Shown here: piece after piece, positions 8,102-16,824 of the stretch | How positions within the stretch are numbered: position 1 is the stretch's first letter | How the letters are laid out: every line of letters begins with the position of its first letter | NCBI RefSeq assembly: GCF_007096355.1 | Contig: NZ_VKDF01000002.1 | Coordinates: 186,001 to 250,000, forward strand | Source: Paracoccus sp. M683 | GTDB taxonomy: Bacteria > Pseudomonadota > Alphaproteobacteria > Rhodobacterales > Rhodobacteraceae | Direction: 5' to 3' | Length of the DNA stretch: 64,000 nt | Translations under genes and position numbers: made by a program | Notes under the pieces: generated by a model | Seen by the model: only the letters and a program-made list of their open reading frames with translations | Database searches by the model: none | What the model was told of the DNA's origin: nothing

Positions 8102-9157
8102 ATGTTTCATCTGATCTTGACCGCCTGTCTGGCCACAAGTTCCGGGATTTGCGGCCCGATCCTGCTGCCACAGGGCGATGCCGCGACGCAACAGGACTGC
8201 GAGGCCAGGGCCGCGCGAATCACCGACGACTGGATCGCGGCCCAGCCCGGATTGACCGCCGCCGGAACCCGGTGCCGCGCGAATGCCGATGTGGCGGCTC
8301 TGCAATTGCAGACCATCGCGCCGGGTATCTGGTTCCGCCGCGGCGACATCGCCCAGATCGAGACCGGCAACCGTGGCCGCATCGCCAACCTGTCCGTGGT
8401 GATCGGCGAGACCGGCGTGGCGGTGATCGACGCCGGGGCAAGCCGTGGCGAGGGGCAGGAACTTTATGCCGCGATCCGGCAGCTGACCGACCGGCCGATC
8501 ACCCATGTGATCCTGACACATATGCATCCCGATCATGTCTTTGGCGCCAGCGTCTTTTCCGAGGCAGGCGCGACGGTTCTGGCCAGCGACAGGCTTGGCC
8601 CCGCGCTTCAGGCCAGGGCGCAAAGCTATCTCGACAGTTTCGACCGCATTGTCGGCCCGACCGAGATGATCGGCACCGCCATCGCCATGCCCGATACCGT
8701 CGTATCGGACCGGATGACCATCGGCCTGGGCGGGCGCAAGCTGGAATTGCTGGCCGTGCCCACGGCCCATACCGACAACGACCTGACCGTGCGCGATGTG
8801 GCGACAAACACGCTGTTCACCGGCGATCTGGTGTTTCGCGGCCTGACCCCCGCCGTTGACGGGTCGATCAACGGATGGTTGCAATGGCTCGAATCGCCGC
8901 CGAAAGATGTTGCATTGGTGGTTCCCGGTCACGGCGAAACCGCGCAAGGCTGGGACGAAGCTGTTGCCAAACAGGCCAATCTGCTGGTCCAATTGCGTGA
9001 TTCGGTGCGTAATGCGATTGCGTCGGGCAAGCCGATGTCACAGGCCGTTCCCGATATTGTTGAGGAGCTTCACGGTTTTGCAGAAGGCTGGACCGACTTC
9101 CCCGACACCATCGCCCGCGATGCAACCGCGGCCTTCAAGGAACTGGAATGGGAGTAG
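8102..9157 (+). CDS. Exported quinoprotein-relay zinc metallohydrolase (SoxH-like, type 2 probable)
   Basis: A 351-residue metallo-beta-lactamase-fold protein. The zinc motif THMHPDH is near residue 140, with further ligands in TAHTDNDL near 225, TGDLVF near 240 and PGHGET near 275. The N-terminal 80 residues, HLILTACLATSSGICG then several spaced cysteines, look like a secreted and disulfide-bonded leader region typical of the PQQ-linked group of SoxH relatives. The ATG at 8102 was chosen because it begins the hydrophobic leader; upstream in-frame codons have no likeness. It is transcribed divergently from pqqA. With the SoxYZ-like carrier it forms the predicted quinoprotein relay pair, whose substrate is not known. 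Confidence 0.8.
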   Translation: MFHLILTACLATSSGICGPILLPQGDAATQQDCEARAARITDDWIAAQPGLTAAGTRCRANADVAALQLQTIAPGIWFRRGDIAQIETGNRGRIANLSVVIGETGVAVIDAGASRGEGQELYAAIRQLTDRPITHVILTHMHPDHVFGASVFSEAGATVLASDRLGPALQARAQSYLDSFDRIVGPTEMIGTAIAMPDTVVSDRMTIGLGGRKLELLAVPTAHTDNDLTVRDVATNTLFTGDLVFRGLTPAVDGSINGWLQWLESPPKDVALVVPGHGETAQGWDEAVAKQANLLVQLRDSVRNAIASGKPMSQAVPDIVEELHGFAEGWTDFPDTIARDATAAFKELEWE

Positions 9158-9189
9158 TGACAGATTGACAAATGCTATACTTTAAGGAA

Positions 9190-9203
9190 TGTTGGCGCTA
9201 ACA
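9190..9203. promoter_or_regulatory. LacI-family operator-like palindrome upstream of aglE
   Basis: TGTTGGCGCTAACA is a near-perfect palindrome (TGTTrGC.GCTAACA) with one mismatch, of the GC-centred type bound by LacI-family repressors. It lies about 48 bases before the aglE start, suited to a repressor such as AglR acting on this operon. No regulator gene is in the window. A 12 of 14 match occurs before glk at 63920. Confidence 0.6.
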
Positions 9204-9250
9204 ACTGACCACTCGAACGGTCTGAAGTTCACGGAGCAGGGGGAGGGAAG

Positions 9251-10606
9251 ATGAGAACGATCCTGACGATTTCGGTCGCAGCCATGGGGCTGGCGGCCGG
9301 TGCGGCACACGCACAGATGGTAATCGAACCGGGCAGCGACGACCGGATCAACTGGCAAAGCCTGGAGGATTTCAAAGCCAGCCATGGCGGCATGGAAGGC
9401 CAGGAAATCACCATTCTGGGCCCCTGGCTGGGCCCAGATCAGGAGTTGTTCACCTCGATCCTGCCCTATTTCCAGGAAGCGACCGGCATCACGGTCAACT
9501 ATTCCGGCTCGGACAGTTTCGAACAGCAGATCGTCATCGACAGCGAGGCCGGATCACCCCCCGATATCGCCATCTATCCGCAGCCGGGCCTTGCCGCGGA
9601 TCTTGCCCGCAAGGGCCATCTGAAACCGCTATCCGAGGAAACCGCGTCCTGGCTAGCCGCGAATTATGCCGCCGGCGAAAGCTGGGTCAAATTCAGCACC
9701 TATGCGGGGCCGGACGGGGCGGAAAATCTGTATGTCTTTCCCTACAAGGCCGATGTGAAATCGCTGGTCTGGTATGTGCCCGAGAACCTGGAAGATGCCG
9801 GATACGAGGTCCCCGAGACCTATGAGGATCTGAAGGCCGTGACCGAACAGATCGCTGCGGACGGTGAAACGCCCTGGTGCATCGGGCTGGGTTCGGGCGG
9901 CGCGACCGGCTGGCCCGCGACCGACTGGGTCGAGGATCTGATGCTGCGCACCAACAGCCCCGAGGATTACGACGCCTGGACGACGAACGCGCTGCCCTTC
10001 AACGACCCCAAGGTCGTAGCCGCGATCGAGGAATTCGGCTGGTTCGCCAAGAATCCCGATTTCGTGGCGGGCGGCGTGGGCTCGGTCAGCTCGACCGATT
10101 TCCGCGACAGCCCCAAGGGCCTGTTTGAAAGCCCGCCCAGCTGTTATTTCCACCGTCAGGCCAGCTTTATCCCCTCGTTCTTCCCCGACGGGGTCGAGAT
10201 CGGGCTGGATGCCGATTTCTTCTATTTCCCGGCCAAGGCCGATGGCGCGCTTGGTCAGCCGGTTCTGGGCGGCGGCACCCTGTTCGGGGTGCATAGCGAC
10301 AACCCCGCCGCAATGGCCTTTATCGAGTTTCTTCAGGTGCCCGCCGCACACGAGATCTGGATGACCCAAAGCGGCTTCCTGACCCCGCATACCGGTGTCA
10401 ACACCGAGGCCTATGGCACCGAGACCAACCGGAAGATGGGCGATATCCTGCTGAACGCCACCACCTTCCGCTTTGACGGTTCCGACCTGATGCCGGCGGC
10501 GATCGGCGCGGGCGCCTTCTGGACCGGCATGGTCGATTTCGTCGGCGGCGCCGAGGCGCAGGCCGTCGCCGACCAGATCCAAAGCACCTGGGACACGCTG
10601 AAATAG
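9251..10606 (+). CDS. aglE: Alpha-glucoside ABC transporter substrate-binding protein AglE
   Basis: A 451-residue extracellular solute-binding protein of family 1. A signal peptide (LTISVAAMGLAAGAAHAQ) is followed by the mature domain with ITILGPWLGPDQELF and SPPDIAIYPQPGL near residue 95-110, a pattern typical of AglE from Rhizobiales and Rhodobacterales. GGGAGGGAAG precedes the ATG. It captures maltose, sucrose, trehalose or similar alpha-glucosides in the periplasm for AglF, AglG and AglK. It leads the operon aglE-F-G-A-K. Confidence 0.9.
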   Translation: MRTILTISVAAMGLAAGAAHAQMVIEPGSDDRINWQSLEDFKASHGGMEGQEITILGPWLGPDQELFTSILPYFQEATGITVNYSGSDSFEQQIVIDSEAGSPPDIAIYPQPGLAADLARKGHLKPLSEETASWLAANYAAGESWVKFSTYAGPDGAENLYVFPYKADVKSLVWYVPENLEDAGYEVPETYEDLKAVTEQIAADGETPWCIGLGSGGATGWPATDWVEDLMLRTNSPEDYDAWTTNALPFNDPKVVAAIEEFGWFAKNPDFVAGGVGSVSSTDFRDSPKGLFESPPSCYFHRQASFIPSFFPDGVEIGLDADFFYFPAKADGALGQPVLGGGTLFGVHSDNPAAMAFIEFLQVPAAHEIWMTQSGFLTPHTGVNTEAYGTETNRKMGDILLNATTFRFDGSDLMPAAIGAGAFWTGMVDFVGGAEAQAVADQIQSTWDTLK

Positions 10607-10679
10607 GCGCGATCCGCAAAGTCTGAAAATCGGGCCGGCCCTGCCCAGGGCCGACCCTTCCGCAGAGGGAGGATCAGTG

Positions 10680-11672
10680 ATGGAGCTTTTCTGGCTGGCC
10701 TTCAGCACCATTGTGATTGGCGTTTTCGGCTGTGTCGCGTGGTTCTGGGGCTCGAACTGGATACTTGACGCCATTTACCCGCCGCGCGGCCCCAGGGCCG
10801 GCGACAACATCCGCAAGGCAAGCCAGATCCGACCCTGGCTGTTTCTTGGCCCGGCCATCCTGTTTCTGTCGCTGTATCTGGTCTATCCGGTTATCGGCAG
10901 CTTCTGGGCCTCGCTGCATAATGCCGATGGCACCCGCTTTGTCGGCGGTGACAATTACAGCTGGCTGGTCAGTGACGCCAAATTCCGCGAATCCATGCGC
11001 AACAACCTGTTCTGGCTGCTGATCGTGCCGGCGCTGGCGACGCTTTTCGGGCTGATCGCCGCGCAGCTGACCGACCGGATCAAATGGGGCAATATCGGCA
11101 AGTCGCTGATTTTCATGCCGATGGCCATCAGTTTCGTCGGCGCCGGCGTGATCTGGAAATTCATCTATGAATACCGCGAGGCCGGCGAGGCGCAGATCGG
11201 CCTGCTGAACGCCATCGTCGTGGCGCTTGGGGGCGACCCGAAGGTCTGGCTGACGATCGAGCCGTGGAACAATTTCTACCTGATGATCGTGCTGGTGTGG
11301 ATCCAGACGGGCTTTGCCATGGTGATCCTGTCGGCCGCGCTGCGCGGCATCCCCGAGGAAACCATCGAGGCCGCAATTCTGGATGGCGCTTCACCCTGGC
11401 AGGTGTTCTTCAAGATCAAGGTGCCGCAGATCATGGGCACCATCGCCGTCGTCTGGACCACCATCACCATCACCGTGCTGAAGGTGTTCGACATCGTCTT
11501 TGTCATGACCAACGGCCAATGGGGCACGCAGGTTCTGGCAAACCTGATGTATGACTGGTCGTTCCGTGCCAATGACATGGGCCGCGGCTCGGCCATCGTG
11601 ATCGTGCTGATGCTGCTGGTCACCCCGATCATGGTCTGGAACATCATCAACCTGCGCAAGGAGGCAAATTGA
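10680..11672 (+). CDS. aglF: Alpha-glucoside ABC transporter permease AglF
   Basis: A 330-residue MalF-type permease. After a short N-terminal membrane segment with a periplasmic or cytoplasmic stretch, the core begins at LFLGPAILFLSLYLVYP near residue 55. The EAA motif reads EETIEAAILDGASPWQVF near 225. The ATG at 10680 follows GGGAGG by 7 bases; a GTG one codon earlier is less well placed. Its TGA shares a base with the aglG ATG (TGATG). Confidence 0.9.
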   Translation: MELFWLAFSTIVIGVFGCVAWFWGSNWILDAIYPPRGPRAGDNIRKASQIRPWLFLGPAILFLSLYLVYPVIGSFWASLHNADGTRFVGGDNYSWLVSDAKFRESMRNNLFWLLIVPALATLFGLIAAQLTDRIKWGNIGKSLIFMPMAISFVGAGVIWKFIYEYREAGEAQIGLLNAIVVALGGDPKVWLTIEPWNNFYLMIVLVWIQTGFAMVILSAALRGIPEETIEAAILDGASPWQVFFKIKVPQIMGTIAVVWTTITITVLKVFDIVFVMTNGQWGTQVLANLMYDWSFRANDMGRGSAIVIVLMLLVTPIMVWNIINLRKEAN

Positions 11673-12805
11673 TGGAAGGCATGGCAGGACAGAAATCCTC
11701 GCTGACCTGGGCGGTCAATATCGCGGCGCTGTTGCTGGTGGTGCTGTGGACGATCCCCACGCTTGGCCTGTTCGTTTCCTCGTTCCGCGACCGCGACCAG
11801 ATCGCGGCCTCGGGGTGGTGGAAATCCTTCTCGGCCGCCGAACAGACCGGCTTTGTGCGCACCGGCACCGATGACGATGCCACGCAGGACGGGGCGCTGT
11901 ATGTGCTGGAAGGCAATGTCGTCACCGAGGGCCAGACGCTGACGGCATGGGGCACATCGGCCCGCGCGCCGGCTGAATTTGCGCCGGGCGACACCACCAC
12001 CATCGAGGATGGCTGGGAACTGACCGTGGCCGAGGATGGCAGCTATCGTCTGACATCGGCCCAGCCCTTCGACATGTCGCGGGGCGAGCGGATCTTTACC
12101 ACAACGACTGTGCCGCCGAAATTCACGACCGACAACTATCGGCAGGTGCTGACAGCGGACGGGCTGGGCCGCGCCTTCATGAACACCATGACGGTGACAA
12201 TCCCGGCCACGATCATCCCGATCCTGATTGCGGCATTTGCGGCCTATGCGCTGGCCTGGATGCAATTCCCCGGCCGCGCACTGCTGACGGCCGCTGTCGT
12301 CGGCCTGCTGGTGGTGCCCTTGCAGGTGGCGCTGATCCCGCTGCTGCGCTTTCACAACGAAATCGGCATCGGCAAGGGCTATCTGGGCATATGGCTGGCC
12401 CATACCGGCTTTGGCCTGCCATTGGCGGTCTATCTGTTGCGCAACTATATGGCCGGGCTGCCGCGCGAGGTGATCGAAAGCGCCCGCGTCGATGGCGCGA
12501 CCGAGTTCCAGATCTTCCGCCGCATCATCCTGCCCCTGTCCTTCCCGGCGCTGGCATCCTTCGCGATCTTCCAGTTCCTGTGGGTCTGGAACGACCTGCT
12601 GGTTGCCACGGTCTTTCTGGGCAACACCCGCGAACAGCTGGTCATGACTGCCATGCTGCGCGAGATGATGGGATCACGCGGCGGCGAATGGGAAATTCTC
12701 GCGACCTCGGCATTCATAAGCATTCTGGTGCCGCTGATCGTGTTTTTTGCAATGCAACGATACCTGGTGCGCGGCCTGCTGGCCGGCTCGGTGAAAGGTG
12801 GCTGA
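11672..12805 (+). CDS. aglG: Alpha-glucoside ABC transporter permease AglG
   Basis: A 377-residue MalG-type permease. A large hydrophilic insert of about 110 residues (roughly 40-150) follows the first membrane segment and is characteristic of AglG. The C-terminal core carries the EAA loop as EVIESARVDGATEFQIFRRI near residue 265. AAGGAGG sits before the ATG. It pairs with AglF to form the membrane channel. Confidence 0.9.
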   Translation: MEGMAGQKSSLTWAVNIAALLLVVLWTIPTLGLFVSSFRDRDQIAASGWWKSFSAAEQTGFVRTGTDDDATQDGALYVLEGNVVTEGQTLTAWGTSARAPAEFAPGDTTTIEDGWELTVAEDGSYRLTSAQPFDMSRGERIFTTTTVPPKFTTDNYRQVLTADGLGRAFMNTMTVTIPATIIPILIAAFAAYALAWMQFPGRALLTAAVVGLLVVPLQVALIPLLRFHNEIGIGKGYLGIWLAHTGFGLPLAVYLLRNYMAGLPREVIESARVDGATEFQIFRRIILPLSFPALASFAIFQFLWVWNDLLVATVFLGNTREQLVMTAMLREMMGSRGGEWEILATSAFISILVPLIVFFAMQRYLVRGLLAGSVKGG

Positions 12806-12808
12806 TTG

Positions 12809-14347
12809 ATGACGACTGGAACTGACTGGTGGAAAGGGGCGGTGATCTATCAGATCTATCCGCGCAGCTTCCAGGACTCGACCGGGGACGGACGGGGCGA
12901 CCTTGCCGGGATCGCCCGGCGGCTGGATCATGTGGCCTCGCTTGGCGTGGACGCGGTGTGGATCTCGCCTTTCTTCACCAGCCCGATGAAGGATTTCGGC
13001 TATGATGTCAGCGATTATCGCGGCATCGACCCGCTGTTTGGATCAATGGACGATTTCGACGCGCTGATTGCGCGCGCGCATCAGCTGGGCATCAAGGTGA
13101 TCATCGACCTGGTGCTGTCGCATACCTCGGACCAGCATCCATGGTTTCAGGAAAGCAAATCCTCGAAGGATAATCCCAAGGCCGACTGGTATGTCTGGGC
13201 AGATCCCCGGCCCGATGGCACGGCGCCGACGAACTGGCTGTCGATCTTTGGCGGCAGCGGCTGGCAGTGGAACCCCAAGCGGGAACAATATTACCTGCAC
13301 AACTTCCTGAAGGAACAGCCGGACCTGAACTTCCACAACCCCGATGTGCAGGATGCATTGCTGGATGTGGTGCGCTTCTGGCAGGGCAAGGGCGTCGACG
13401 GCCTGCGGCTGGATACGATCAACTTCTATACCCATGACGCGCAGTTGCGCGACAATCCGGGCCTGCCGCCGGAACTGCGCCGTTCCGATACGGCGCCGGC
13501 GGTGAACCCCTATAACCACCAAAGCCACAAATACGATAAATCGCAACCCGAGAACCTGATCTTTCTGGAAAAACTGCGGGCCGTCATGGACCAGCACGGC
13601 ACCGCCGCCGTGGGCGAGATCGGTGACAGCGAACGCGCCTGGGAACTGCTTGAGGAATATACCAAGGGCGACAAGCGCGTGCAGATGTCCTATGTCTTCG
13701 ACTTCCTGTCGGGCGACGACCTGAGCGCGCAGCGCATTGTCGATGTCTTTGCCGAAAAGGCCGCCCGCGCGCCGGATGGCTGGCCCTGCTGGGCGTTTTC
13801 CAACCATGATGTCGTGCGCCACGTCACCCGCTGGAACCTGAACGAGGCCGCCGCCAAGGCCTATGCCACCGTGCTGATGTGCCTGAAGGGTTCTGTCTGC
13901 ATCTATCAGGGCGAAGAGCTTGGCCTGCCCGAGGCCGATATCGCCTTCGAGGATCTGCAAGACCCCTATGGCATCGAGTTCTGGCCCGAGTTCAAGGGCC
14001 GCGACGGCTGCCGCACGCCGATGGTCTGGGACGGCGGCAGCAATGATCACAGCGGCTTTTCATCGGCGCAGCCCTGGCTGCCGATCCCGCCGGAACATCG
14101 CCAGCTTGCGGTGTCCGAACAGGATCATGTGGCCGGCTCGCTGCTGAATCATTACCGGTGGGCAATCGGCCTGCGTCACAAACATCCGGCGCTGCGGGTT
14201 GGCGACCAGACGGGGATGCGTGCCGATGGTCCGGTGCTGTCCTTCACCCGCGCGGCGGACGGGGCCAGCCTGTCAATCCGCGCGAACCTGTCCGGCGAAG
14301 CAGCCGGCGGGCTTGAACCGTGGCAAGTGGAAATCATTGAGGGTTAA
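12809..14347 (+). CDS. aglA: Alpha-glucosidase AglA (GH13)
   Basis: A 512-residue intracellular glycoside hydrolase family 13 enzyme without a signal peptide. Conserved regions are DLVLSHTSD near residue 97 (region I), GLRLDTINF near 197 with the nucleophile Asp, VGEIGD near 270 with the acid/base Glu, and FSNHDVVR near 330 with the stabilising Asp. It hydrolyses imported disaccharides to glucose. The ATG at 12809 directly follows the aglG stop; a TTG one codon upstream is less likely. A glucokinase gene that could take the product starts at the right end of the window. Confidence 0.92.
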   Translation: MTTGTDWWKGAVIYQIYPRSFQDSTGDGRGDLAGIARRLDHVASLGVDAVWISPFFTSPMKDFGYDVSDYRGIDPLFGSMDDFDALIARAHQLGIKVIIDLVLSHTSDQHPWFQESKSSKDNPKADWYVWADPRPDGTAPTNWLSIFGGSGWQWNPKREQYYLHNFLKEQPDLNFHNPDVQDALLDVVRFWQGKGVDGLRLDTINFYTHDAQLRDNPGLPPELRRSDTAPAVNPYNHQSHKYDKSQPENLIFLEKLRAVMDQHGTAAVGEIGDSERAWELLEEYTKGDKRVQMSYVFDFLSGDDLSAQRIVDVFAEKAARAPDGWPCWAFSNHDVVRHVTRWNLNEAAAKAYATVLMCLKGSVCIYQGEELGLPEADIAFEDLQDPYGIEFWPEFKGRDGCRTPMVWDGGSNDHSGFSSAQPWLPIPPEHRQLAVSEQDHVAGSLLNHYRWAIGLRHKHPALRVGDQTGMRADGPVLSFTRAADGASLSIRANLSGEAAGGLEPWQVEIIEG

Positions 14348-14364
14348 GGAAAGGGGGGACGCAT

Positions 14365-15459
14365 ATGGCTGATCTGAATCTGGCCGATGTCGCCAAATCC
14401 TATGGCGACGTTCATGTTCTGCGGAATATCAACCTGGATATAAAATCCGGCGAGTTCATCGTGTTCGTCGGCCCCTCGGGCTGCGGCAAATCGACCCTTC
14501 TGCGGATGATCGCCGGGCTGGAACAGATCACCAGCGGCACGCTGAAGATCGGTGGCGAGGTGATGAACGACATCCCGCCCAGCCAGCGCGGCATCGCGAT
14601 GGTGTTCCAGTCCTATGCGCTTTATCCGCATATGACCGTGCGCGACAACATGGCCTTCGCGCTGAAGATCGCCGGCAAATCCAAGGAAGAGATTCAGGCC
14701 GCGACCGACCGCGCCGGCAAGATGCTGCAACTGACACCCTATCTGGACCGCCTGCCCAAGGCGCTGTCAGGCGGCCAGCGCCAGCGCGTCGCCATCGGCC
14801 GGGCCATCGTGCGCGACCCCAAGGTCTATCTGTTCGACGAACCGCTGTCGAACCTGGACGCGGCGCTGCGCGTCGCCACCCGGATCGAGATCGCGCAGCT
14901 GAAGGCCTCGATGCCGGACCGCACGATGATCTATGTGACCCATGACCAGACCGAGGCGATGACGCTGGCCGACCGCATCGTCGTGCTGGCCGGCGGCGGC
15001 ATCGCCCAGGTGGGCGCACCGCTGGAGCTGTATGAACGCCCGATGACCGAGTTCGTGGCGCAATTCATCGGCAGCCCGGCGATGAACCTGTTGCCCGGCA
15101 AGGTATCCCAGGTGGGCCAGACAACCGTGGTGCAGCTGGATGGCGGTGGCGTGGCCCGCGTAGCGATTCCCACGCAACCCGGCGACGAGGGCATGAAGGT
15201 CAATGTCGGCATTCGCCCCGAGGATATGCGCATCGCCGAGGACGAGGCGATCTTCGAAGGCACGGTCGACCTGACCGAGGCCCTGGGCGAGGTGACGCTG
15301 CTTTACTTCGGCACCAACAATGCCGATGGCAAGGCGCCGGTCATCGGCAAGCTGCCGGGGATCCATACCGGCATGACCGGCCAGTCGGTTCGACTGACGG
15401 CCGATCCGCAGGCGATGCATCTGTTCCACGACGGGAAATCGCTGCTGTATCGCCACTGA
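14365..15459 (+). CDS. aglK: Alpha-glucoside ABC transporter ATP-binding protein AglK
   Basis: A 364-residue MalK/UgpC-type ATPase. Walker A is GPSGCGKST near residue 35, the signature is ALSGGQRQRVAIGRAIV near 133, Walker B is YLFDEPLSNLD near 153, and the H-loop is VTHDQTEA near 188. The last 120 residues form the MOBP-like regulatory domain (VGIRPEDMRI near 278). It is the last gene of the operon and is followed 21 bases later by a strong terminator. Confidence 0.92.
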   Translation: MADLNLADVAKSYGDVHVLRNINLDIKSGEFIVFVGPSGCGKSTLLRMIAGLEQITSGTLKIGGEVMNDIPPSQRGIAMVFQSYALYPHMTVRDNMAFALKIAGKSKEEIQAATDRAGKMLQLTPYLDRLPKALSGGQRQRVAIGRAIVRDPKVYLFDEPLSNLDAALRVATRIEIAQLKASMPDRTMIYVTHDQTEAMTLADRIVVLAGGGIAQVGAPLELYERPMTEFVAQFIGSPAMNLLPGKVSQVGQTTVVQLDGGGVARVAIPTQPGDEGMKVNVGIRPEDMRIAEDEAIFEGTVDLTEALGEVTLLYFGTNNADGKAPVIGKLPGIHTGMTGQSVRLTADPQAMHLFHDGKSLLYRH

Positions 15460-15480
15460 GCAGGCCCCGGAAGGACAAGA

Positions 15481-15513
15481 AAAACCCGCCAGAGGCTTCT
15501 CTGGCGGGTTTTT
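15481..15513 (+). terminator. Rho-independent terminator of the agl operon
   Basis: A 14-bp perfect stem (AAAACCCGCCAGAG with CTCTGGCGGGTTTT) with a 4-base loop GCTT ends in a run of five T. The A-run on the other side makes it bidirectional, so it can also serve the convergent RTX gene, whose stop lies 24 bases further on. Confidence 0.93.
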
Positions 15514-15536
15514 GATTGTGGGGCCTTTGGCGGCGA

Positions 15537-16559
15537 TCAGCTGAAGATGAAATCGCTGTTGTCCAGCTCGCTGACAGTAAGCGAGCCATCTTCGGAATAC
15601 AGCTGAAAGCCAAGATTGGTCCCTGCCAGCGAGACACGAACGCCATCGGTGCCAAATGGCGTGATGATCAGGTCATCAATGCTGGAAACGCCCCATTGTG
15701 AGATGTCCAGCTGGTCGATCCCGTCCTGATAGTCAAAGACCGTGTCGCGGCGATTGTCGAAGGCCACGAAAACAAAGGTATCCGAGCCGTCTCCGCCCCG
15801 TAGCAGGTCATAGCCGGTTCCGCCATTCAGCAGGTCATCGCCGGTATCGCCATACAGCTTGTCTGTCCCATTATTGCCGAACAGACGGTCATTGCCACCG
15901 CCGCCATGCAGCTCGTCGGCATTGGCCAGACCGGCGAAGTGATTGTCCTGCTGGTCGCCGTAGATCGTGTCCTTCCCGCTGCCGCCGCGAATATTCTGGA
16001 AGTCGAAGAAATGCTGGGTGACGCCCATCACCGTAAAGGTGCCATTGCCCAGATCGTCATCGTCCATCTTGACCAGCGCGCCTTCAGTCGCGGTGGCGGT
16101 TCCACGGACCAAATTCTTTAGATTCAGCCAGTTGTTGCCGCCATTGCCCAAATGAACCGCATATTCATTCGCCGCGACATCGACCGAATCAAAACCCGTC
16201 GAATATTCGTAGACCGGGGTGTCCACATAAAGGAAGTCATTTGCATCCAGAGTTTCGCTCTGGGTCTGGACATAAAGTTTATGCCCTAAATCAGCCGTCG
16301 TGATCTGAAGCTTACCCGGCTCGACCATCGAGACAATCAGCTGGTCAAAGCTGGTCACGCCCCATTGGCTGAGGTCAATCAGATCGCTGCCATCCTGGAA
16401 ATCCTGGAATACCCCGGATTCCGGGCCTGCACCCGGCGTAAAGATGTCCTTTCCCAGCCAGCCGTGGACAATATCAAATCCACCATTTCCATAAATCCAC
16501 TCGGATTGTGCCGTGCCGGGAAAGATGTCGGTCCCGGTTGTCCCCTCGATCCTGATCAT
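15537..16559 (-). CDS. RTX-type calcium-binding secreted protein
   Basis: A 340-residue acidic, glycine- and aspartate-rich protein with no N-terminal signal peptide. About residues 190-265 hold tandem GGxGxDxLxG nonapeptides (GGGGNDRLFG, GDTGDDLLNG, GGDGSDTFVF), the calcium-binding beta-roll of type I secreted proteins. A serralysin-C-terminal-like module ending the protein (DYQDGIDQLDISQWGV...) is mirrored by a similar module near residue 50 (DFQDGSDLIDLSQWGV), an internal duplication. No enzymatic domain is seen. Export through a type I secretion system is expected from the family, though no such transporter is in the window. ATG is preferred to a TTG 12 codons upstream. Adhesion or surface-layer roles are possible. 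Confidence 0.8.
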   Translation of the reverse strand: MIRIEGTTGTDIFPGTAQSEWIYGNGGFDIVHGWLGKDIFTPGAGPESGVFQDFQDGSDLIDLSQWGVTSFDQLIVSMVEPGKLQITTADLGHKLYVQTQSETLDANDFLYVDTPVYEYSTGFDSVDVAANEYAVHLGNGGNNWLNLKNLVRGTATATEGALVKMDDDDLGNGTFTVMGVTQHFFDFQNIRGGSGKDTIYGDQQDNHFAGLANADELHGGGGNDRLFGNNGTDKLYGDTGDDLLNGGTGYDLLRGGDGSDTFVFVAFDNRRDTVFDYQDGIDQLDISQWGVSSIDDLIITPFGTDGVRVSLAGTNLGFQLYSEDGSLTVSELDNSDFIFS

Positions 16560-16824
16560 GCGCTGTAACCTTTCAAACTGACCTGACAAGTGCAATGACG
16601 CGAATCCGGCCCGTAAAAGCCCAAGACCTCCCTTCGCGATTAGTTAAGATTATATTAAATTTGCGGTCAGTGTAGGTCTTCGTAACCATCCTTTCAGATA
16701 GGTTATGCTCAAATGTTCACCGATAGGACGAGTTGGCGGGCCTGGCTATCTTTCTGGTTGCGATCCTGGTGATTGTCACGACCGCCGGCTGTGGATATAT
16801 CCACCCCAGCAAGGAGAATTGGTC

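Noticed and set aside
9165..9181. TTGACA and TATACT before aglE as a sigma-70 promoter
   Set aside because: The two hexamers are only 5 bases apart, not about 17, so they cannot form one promoter; no good -10 stands at the right distance from the TTGACA.
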